A program made the position numbers and the translations under genes. From positions 1 to 9,826 of the forward strand of contig JAEDFS010000061.1 of the NCBI GenBank assembly GCA_016297895.1: DNA of 9,826 nt, read 5' to 3'. Source of the DNA: Marvinbryantia sp. GTDB lineage: Bacteria; Bacillota; Clostridia; Lachnospirales; Lachnospiraceae. Positions 5,847 to 9,826 of this stretch are shown one piece after another (positions within the stretch are counted from its first letter, which is position 1; every line of letters starts with the position of its first letter). Under the pieces are notes generated by a model. It was not told where the DNA came from, made no database searches, and worked only from the letters and a program-made list of their open reading frames with translations.

Positions 5847-6282
5847 AACGTTGGTCGTCCGCAGCATGAAGCCGGAGGATCTGAATGAGGTATGCAGAAT
5901 CGAACGGGAAAGCTTTTCACAGCCCTGGTCGGAAAAAGGATTTTTAGATTCCATGAACCAGAAAAATACCTGTTATCTTACTGCACTGCAGGACGGAAGG
6001 GTGGCAGGTTACTGCGGAATGCTGCAGGTCATGGAAGAGGCGGACATTACCAATGTGGCGGTGGATGCGTCCTTTCGGGGCAGGGGAATCGGTTTTGCGA
6101 TGCTTCAGGAACTGATGCGGATCGGAAAAGAACATGGGGTGGAAGCATTTACCCTTGAAGTGCGCCAGAGTAATCTGACGGCCATCTCGTTATATGGGAG
6201 GCTGGGATTTGAAAATTGCGGAATTCGAAAAAATTTTTATGAGAAACCGACAGAACATGCTGTGATAATGTGGAAGAGATAA
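5836..6282 (+). CDS. rimI: ribosomal protein S18 alanine N-acetyltransferase RimI
   Basis: This 148-residue protein is a GNAT-family acetyltransferase. Residues 72-86 (TNVAVDASFRGRGIG) carry the acetyl-CoA pyrophosphate-binding motif RGRGIG, followed by the LEVRQSNLTAISLYGRLGF block (108-125) and the NFYEKPTEHAVIMWK ending, all close to the RimI pattern. RimI acetylates the N-terminal alanine of ribosomal protein S18 in E. coli; in many Firmicutes it is encoded beside the t6A genes as here. A longer frame beginning at 5743 is rejected because it lies inside tsaB. The ribosome binding site is a modest GGCGGAAAAG, and the 11-base overlap with tsaB suggests translational coupling. Confidence 0.92.
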   Translation: MEHKTLVVRSMKPEDLNEVCRIERESFSQPWSEKGFLDSMNQKNTCYLTALQDGRVAGYCGMLQVMEEADITNVAVDASFRGRGIGFAMLQELMRIGKEHGVEAFTLEVRQSNLTAISLYGRLGFENCGIRKNFYEKPTEHAVIMWKR

Positions 6283-6362
6283 CAGGGATTCCCACTAGGA
6301 GCGAAGGAAAGAGTCGGCTATAATCCTCTTTGAAGAACATTCGTGTGAAAGGAAGAGGATAG

Positions 6363-6587
6363 ATGAGACGCAAAAACCGGATCTTCTGCAATATGTGCGG
6401 CAGAGAAATAGAATTCAGAAAGAATATCCAGGTAGAGGAGGTACTTTCTGTAAAAAAGAAGTGGGGATATTTTTCGGGCCAGGATGGTGTACAGTATGAG
6501 TTTGACCTGTGCGAAGCCTGCTGTGCTGAATTGATAAAACAGTTTCGTATTCCGGCAGTGCAGACGGAGAAGCGGGAACTGCTTTAA
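6363..6587 (+). CDS. small CxxC protein, probable zinc-binding, 74 aa
   Basis: The product has two Cys pairs, CNMC at 9-12 and CEACC at 50-54, spaced like the two knuckles of a small zinc ribbon. Between them is a basic, beta-type stretch (EEVLSVKKKWGYFSGQDG). I do not recognise a named family and propose only a structural zinc site. The ribosome binding site GGAAGAGG lies at 6351-6358 just before the ATG. Inverted repeats ATCCTCTT (6323-6330) and AAGAGGAT (6353-6360) could fold over that site. The gene lies within the tRNA-modification gene string, 80 bases after rimI, which may be a hint to its role but is not proof. Confidence 0.72.
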   Translation: MRRKNRIFCNMCGREIEFRKNIQVEEVLSVKKKWGYFSGQDGVQYEFDLCEACCAELIKQFRIPAVQTEKRELL

Positions 6588-6610
6588 AAAATGGAAAGAA
6601 TTGGTGAAAT

Positions 6611-7519
6611 ATGTTAGATGTATGTTTGCTTGGATGCGGCGGGATGATGCCGCTCCCTTATCGTTGGCTGACTTCGCTTATGGTCAGATATAACGGGAGC
6701 AGTCTGTTGATCGACTGCGGAGAAGGAACTCAGATCGCAGTGAAAGAAAAAGGCTGGAGTTTTAAACCGATCGATGTGATCTGCTTTACTCACTATCATG
6801 GAGATCATATCAGCGGACTGCCGGGACTTTTACTTACTATGGGGAATGCAGAACGGACGGAGCCTTTGACTTTGATCGGTCCGAAAGGTCTGGAGAGGGT
6901 GGTAAATGCTCTGCGTGTCATTGCACCGGAGCTTCCCTTTGAACTGAAATTTGTGGAGATTCAGGGGGCGGAGGCTGTTTTTCCTATGAACGGTTACCGG
7001 ATCAGCGCATACCGCGTGAATCATAATGTACTCTGCTATGGATACACGATTGAGATCGACAGAGCGGGGAAATTTGATGTGGAGCGTGCAAAGGCAAATG
7101 AAATACCAATGAAATACTGGAACCGTCTCCAAAAGGGAGAGACTCTGGAGGAGGACGGAAAAGTATACACTCCGGAGATGGTTCTGGGTGCACCCAGAAA
7201 GGGACTGAAGGTTGCTTACTGTACCGACACCAGGCCGGTAAAATCGATTGTGGAGCATGCGGCCGGAGCGGATCTTTTTATCTGCGAAGGAATGTATGGA
7301 GAACCGGGTAAAGAACAGAAAGCCATGGAACATAAGCATATGACATTTACGGAGGCGGCAAGGCTGGCGAAGCAGGCAGAGGTCAGAGAACTCTGGCTTA
7401 CCCATTACAGCCCGTCCCTTGCACATCCTGAGGAATATATGCATACGGTTACAAAAATCTTTCCCAATGCTTATCCCGGAAAAGACTGTAAATCGGCAGA
7501 ACTGGTATTTGAGGATTGA
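6611..7519 (+). CDS. rnz: ribonuclease Z-type metallo-beta-lactamase-fold protein
   Basis: RNase Z cuts tRNA precursors after the discriminator base when CCA is not encoded. The 302-residue length matches the bacterial short form. The catalytic motif THYHGDHISGLPGL (60-73) has the HxHxDH signature with H61, H63, D65 and H66; further likely metal ligands are H138, D206 and H265 in LTHYSPSL (262-269). LLIDCGEGTQ (32-41) is typical of RNase Z rather than of general hydrolases, and HKHMTFTEAA (241-250) resembles the HxT-type site downstream. The N-terminus differs somewhat from classic sequences, so a related phosphodiesterase is possible. Two CCA-less tRNA-Ser genes downstream fit the proposed role. 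The ribosome binding site is weak (GGTG near 6603). Confidence 0.82.
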   Translation: MLDVCLLGCGGMMPLPYRWLTSLMVRYNGSSLLIDCGEGTQIAVKEKGWSFKPIDVICFTHYHGDHISGLPGLLLTMGNAERTEPLTLIGPKGLERVVNALRVIAPELPFELKFVEIQGAEAVFPMNGYRISAYRVNHNVLCYGYTIEIDRAGKFDVERAKANEIPMKYWNRLQKGETLEEDGKVYTPEMVLGAPRKGLKVAYCTDTRPVKSIVEHAAGADLFICEGMYGEPGKEQKAMEHKHMTFTEAARLAKQAEVRELWLTHYSPSLAHPEEYMHTVTKIFPNAYPGKDCKSAELVFED

Positions 7520-7567
7520 TCAGACGGATACAGAAAATGAAGAAGGCTGTAAAGGACAAAATGTGAT

Positions 7568-8596
7568 ATGAAAGAAGAGAAAGATATATTAATACTTGCA
7601 ATTGAAAGCTCCTGCGATGAGACAGCTGCTTCTGTAGTGAAAAACGGAAGAGAGGTACTCTCAAATATTATTTCTTCGCAGATCGAACTTCATAAATTAT
7701 ATGGAGGAGTTGTGCCGGAGATCGCATCCAGGAAGCATATTGAGAAAATCAATCAGGTGATCGAAGAAGCCTTAAAAGAAGCCGGTGTGACTCTGGACGA
7801 TATCGATGCGATCGGAGTGACCTATGGTCCGGGGCTTGTAGGGGCACTTCTGGTGGGAGTGGCCGAAGCAAAAGCGATCAGTTATGCACGCAATATCCCG
7901 CTGGTTGGCGTACACCATATCGAAGGACACATTTCTGCAAATTATATTGAAAATAAAGACCTGGAGCCGCCCTTTGCCTGTCTGGTCGTGTCAGGAGGAC
8001 ATACGCATCTGGTAGTGGTGGAGGATTACGGAAAATACCGGATCATTGGAAAAACCAGAGATGATGCGGCAGGGGAAGCGTTCGATAAAGTTGCCAGAGC
8101 AATCGGGCTTGGCTATCCGGGCGGTCCGAAGATCGACAAGCTTTCAAAAGAAGGAAATCCGCAGGCGATTCACTTTCCGAAAGCCCATGTGGCAGATGCG
8201 CCTTATGATTTCAGCTTCAGCGGATTAAAATCGGCGGTTCTGAATTATCTGAACGGATGCAAAATGAAAGGAGAGGAGATCATAGAGGCGGATGTGGCAG
8301 CTTCGTTCCAGAAAGCGGTCGTGGATGTGCTGGTGGAACATGCCATGATGGCAGTAAAAGAATACGGATTTGACAAACTTGCGATAGCCGGAGGCGTGGC
8401 ATCCAATTCCGGCCTTCGGGAAGCGATGAAGTCGGCCTGCGAAAAAGCAAATGTGAAGTTCTATCACCCATCACCTGTTTTATGTACCGACAATGCGGCG
8501 ATGATCGGTGCCGCGGCGTATTATGAATATCTGAACGGAACAAGACACGGTCTGGATCTGAATGCAGTTCCTAACCTGAAACTGGGGGAACGATAA
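7568..8596 (+). CDS. tsaD: tRNA t6A threonylcarbamoyltransferase TsaD
   Basis: TsaD (YgjD/Gcp, Kae1 family) transfers the threonylcarbamoyl group to A37, working with TsaB and TsaE encoded upstream. The 342-residue length is normal. Diagnostic motifs are AIESSCDETA (11-20), GVTYGPGLVGALLVG (83-97), the metal-binding VHHIEGH with H117 and H121, VVSGGHTHLV (140-149), GEAFDKVARAIGLGYPGGP (169-187), FSFSGLKSAV (215-224), AGGVASN (274-280) and CTDNAAMIG with D308. The start has AAAGGA at 7551-7556 eleven bases upstream, somewhat long but the only reasonable choice. It lies 48 bases after rnz and 2 bases before ispD. The zinc-ribbon and rnz genes separate it from the tsaEB block. Confidence 0.96.
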   Translation: MKEEKDILILAIESSCDETAASVVKNGREVLSNIISSQIELHKLYGGVVPEIASRKHIEKINQVIEEALKEAGVTLDDIDAIGVTYGPGLVGALLVGVAEAKAISYARNIPLVGVHHIEGHISANYIENKDLEPPFACLVVSGGHTHLVVVEDYGKYRIIGKTRDDAAGEAFDKVARAIGLGYPGGPKIDKLSKEGNPQAIHFPKAHVADAPYDFSFSGLKSAVLNYLNGCKMKGEEIIEADVAASFQKAVVDVLVEHAMMAVKEYGFDKLAIAGGVASNSGLREAMKSACEKANVKFYHPSPVLCTDNAAMIGAAAYYEYLNGTRHGLDLNAVPNLKLGER

Positions 8597-8598
8597 GT

Positions 8599-9309
8599 AT
8601 GGCAAAACAAGTGGCAATCGTATTGTCTGCCGGCCGTGGGACAAGGATGAACACTGCCGTTTCAAAACAATATCTGTTGATACAGGGAAAACCGGTTATT
8701 TATTATTCGCTGAAAGCATTCCAGGAATGTCCGTTTATTGACGAGATCGTCCTCGTGACCGGAAAGGCGGAAATGGATTATTGCCGGAAAGAAATTGTAG
8801 AGAAATATCATCTCGATAAAGTGACGAAGATTACCGCAGGCGGGGCGCAGCGGTATCATTCTGTGTATTGCGGGCTGAAGGCGATATCTGACTGTGACTA
8901 TGTATATATACATGATGGAGCCCGTCCTTTTGTAGACGAAGAAATACTGGAGCGTGCACAAAAAGCGGTAGAAATATATGGTGCCTGTGTAGTGGGAATG
9001 CCGGTAAAGGATACCATCAAGATCAGTGATGACAGCGGATTTGCAGAAAGTACGCCGGAACGGTCAAAAGTATGGCAGATCCAGACACCCCAGGTTTTTG
9101 AGTTTCTGTTGGTGAAAAAATGCTACGAAAAACTGATGGCGGAACTGGAAGAAGGAAAAGAGATTGCAGTTACTGATGATGCCATGGTAGTGGAACGTGA
9201 AAGCGACGTGAAGGTCAGATTGACAGAAGGATCCTATACAAATATGAAGATCACGACACCGGAAGATCTCCTTCTGGCAGAGGTTTTTGCGTCCCGGGAA
9301 AAAGAATAA
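8599..9309 (+). CDS. ispD: MEP cytidylyltransferase IspD
   Basis: IspD couples CTP and 2-C-methyl-D-erythritol 4-phosphate to give CDP-methylerythritol in the non-mevalonate isoprenoid pathway. The 236-residue length is standard. Visible motifs are the nucleotide-binding SAGRGTRMNTAVSKQY (10-25, with R16 and K23), HDGARPFV (105-112), MPVKDTIK, WQIQTPQVF, TDDAMVVE and TTPEDLLLAE near the C-terminus, all expected for IspD. The gene follows tsaD by two bases, with GGGGGA (8584-8589) inside the end of tsaD as ribosome binding site. It closes the gene string; no terminator is evident before the next promoter 18 bases downstream. It is functionally unrelated to the tRNA genes around it and presumably shares only their transcription. 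Confidence 0.94.
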   Translation: MAKQVAIVLSAGRGTRMNTAVSKQYLLIQGKPVIYYSLKAFQECPFIDEIVLVTGKAEMDYCRKEIVEKYHLDKVTKITAGGAQRYHSVYCGLKAISDCDYVYIHDGARPFVDEEILERAQKAVEIYGACVVGMPVKDTIKISDDSGFAESTPERSKVWQIQTPQVFEFLLVKKCYEKLMAELEEGKEIAVTDDAMVVERESDVKVRLTEGSYTNMKITTPEDLLLAEVFASREKE

Positions 9310-9327
9310 AAAAATTGAAAAATATGG

Positions 9328-9356
9328 TTGACATATGAAATATTTGATGGTAGAAT
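9328..9356 (+). promoter_or_regulatory. strong promoter for the tRNA-Ser pair
   Basis: A perfect TTGACA (9328-9333), a 17-base spacer and TAGAAT (9351-9356) form a near-consensus vegetative promoter. The start of transcription would fall near 9362-9364, only about 30 bases before the first tRNA. Confidence 0.88.
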
Positions 9357-9360
9357 AATT

Positions 9361-9384
9361 CTTGCGTTTCGGGTGAGACGCAAG
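9361..9384 (+). other. 5' leader hairpin of the tRNA precursor
   Basis: CTTGCGTTTC (9361-9370) pairs with GAGACGCAAG (9375-9384) over 10 bp, including one G-U pair, around the loop GGGT. It begins almost exactly at the predicted transcription start, so the primary transcript would carry a 5'-terminal hairpin about 7 bases before the first tRNA. Confidence 0.6.
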
Positions 9385-9391
9385 GACATAC

Positions 9392-9477
9392 GGAGAGGTA
9401 TCGAAGCGGTCATAACGAGGCGGTCTTGAAAACCGTTTGTCCGAAAGGGCGCGTGGGTTCGAATCCCACCCTCTCCG
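9392..9477 (+). tRNA. tRNA-Ser (anticodon UGA)
   Basis: The acceptor arm GGAGAGG (9392-9398) pairs with CCTCTCC (9470-9476), with discriminator G at 9477. The anticodon loop CTTGAAA (9425-9431) carries TGA at 9427-9429 on the stem GCGGT/ACCGT. A long variable arm follows, as in serine tRNAs, and the T arm is GTGGG-TTCGAAT-CCCAC (9453-9469). CCA is not encoded (CTC follows), so 3' trimming and CCA addition are needed. It reads UCA and related serine codons, and is not itself a t6A substrate. Confidence 0.97.
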
Positions 9478-9527
9478 CTCAGAAGAAATTCTGACGATAT
9501 CATAAATAAGAAATGAGATTCAGGCAT

Positions 9528-9616
9528 GGAGAAGTACCCAAGAGGCTGAAGGGACACCCCTGGAAAGGGTGCAGGTCGTTAATAGCGGCGCGAGGGTTCA
9601 AATCCCTCCTTCTCCG
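9528..9616 (+). tRNA. tRNA-Ser (anticodon GGA)
   Basis: The acceptor arm GGAGAAG (9528-9534) pairs with CTTCTCC (9609-9615), with discriminator G at 9616. The anticodon stem CACCC/GGGTG (9555-9559, 9567-9571) holds the loop CTGGAAA with GGA at 9562-9564. A long variable arm and a GAGGG-TTCAAAT-CCCTC T arm complete a serine tRNA. CCA is not encoded (CTG follows). The 50-base spacer from the previous tRNA contains a 6-bp hairpin with a GAAA tetraloop (9479-9494), which fits co-transcription and processing. Confidence 0.97.
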
Positions 9617-9645
9617 CTGACAATTGTTTGAAAAGGCAATATAAT
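9617..9645 (+). promoter_or_regulatory. upstream promoter (P1) of the rRNA operon
   Basis: CTGACA (9617-9622) and a perfect TATAAT (9640-9645) are separated by 17 bases. The -35 box starts directly after the discriminator base of the tRNA. An 11-pair inverted repeat (9618-9628 with 9649-9659) overlaps it. Confidence 0.65.
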
Positions 9646-9681
9646 AACAACAGTTGTCAAATAAAACATCTTTTGAGACTG

Positions 9682-9742
9682 AAAAAACTGATTAAAAAAC
9701 TTTTAAAAAGTTGTTGACAGAATAAAAGAGATGTGCTAAGAT
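9682..9742 (+). promoter_or_regulatory. main promoter (P2) of the rRNA operon with A-tract upstream region
   Basis: A perfect TTGACA (9714-9719), 17 bases and TAAGAT (9737-9742) preceded by TGC form an extended -10 promoter. Upstream, A-tracts at 9682-9687, 9694-9699 and 9705-9709 are spaced close to one helical turn, as in UP elements of rRNA promoters. Confidence 0.82.
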
Positions 9743-9826
9743 AATGAAGTTGCTTCTGAAAAGAGCAACAGCAAAGAACCTTGATAATTGAACAGTGATA
9801 CAACCTTGAAAAATTCTGAAAAGTTT
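9743..9826 (+). other. leader of a 16S rRNA operon (gene lies beyond the window)
   Basis: A short hairpin, GTTGCTT (about 9749-9755) with GAGCAAC, is followed by AAGAACCTTGATAATTGAAC, which matches the pre-16S leader typical of clostridial rRNA operons and probably carries the boxA-like antitermination region. The 16S gene itself is not reached, so the call rests on the tandem strong promoters and this leader. Confidence 0.72.

Noticed and set aside
6319..6324. TATAAT box before the CxxC gene
   Set aside because: No acceptable -35 box occurs 16-18 bases upstream and there is no extended -10, so a separate promoter is not supported.
9450..9660. tRNA-Ser 3' ends as attachment sites of an integrated element
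   Set aside because: Serine tRNA genes are frequent integration targets, but no integrase gene and no duplicated tRNA 3' segment are seen; the following sequence is an rRNA promoter region.

Overview
The window looks like chromosomal DNA of a low-to-mid GC Clostridia, most likely a gut Lachnospiraceae relative. This rests on the strong purine-rich ribosome binding sites, an FMN riboswitch in front of a RibU-type ECF substrate protein, the gene order tsaE-tsaB-rimI...tsaD, a small Cro/C1 repressor of a type common in that family, and tRNA-Ser genes without encoded CCA. The genus is an inference; I could not run a search.

Layout. Positions 1-86 are the last codons of an unidentified gene. Positions 188-1039 encode an unusual fusion: a NifX/NifB-type metallocluster-binding domain, a Cys/His-rich linker and a SlyD-like FKBP prolyl isomerase. 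Positions 1040-2400 are an AT-richer accessory patch. It holds a 72-residue orphan gene, a perfect-arm hairpin, a doubtful orphan ORF (possible gene remnant), and a divergent module of a Cro/C1 repressor (minus strand) and a very acidic 53-residue protein (plus strand). The two promoters of that module lie on one 40-bp dyad-symmetric operator.

Positions 2387-3476 form a riboflavin-uptake unit: a consensus promoter, FMN riboswitch, intrinsic terminator, a 120-bp multi-hairpin element with inverted-repeat ends, then ribU. A Nudix hydrolase follows at 3558-4190.

Positions 4227-9309 are a tightly packed gene string: a YcxB-like membrane protein, tsaE, tsaB, rimI, a small CxxC protein, an RNase Z-type metallo-beta-lactamase, tsaD and ispD. 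TsaB, TsaD and TsaE together make the tRNA t6A37 modification. RimI is their usual genetic companion, and RNase Z trims tRNA 3' ends, so most of this cluster serves tRNA maturation, with one isoprenoid gene (ispD) at its end.

Positions 9328-9826 hold a strong promoter, a 5' leader hairpin, two tRNA-Ser genes (anticodons UGA and GGA), two tandem promoters and the leader of what is very probably a 16S rRNA gene just beyond the window.

The points most worth a second look are the NifX-linker-FKBP fusion, the repressor/acidic-protein module with its symmetric operator, and the folded element inserted between the FMN riboswitch terminator and ribU. No CRISPR array, complete insertion sequence or integrase gene was seen.
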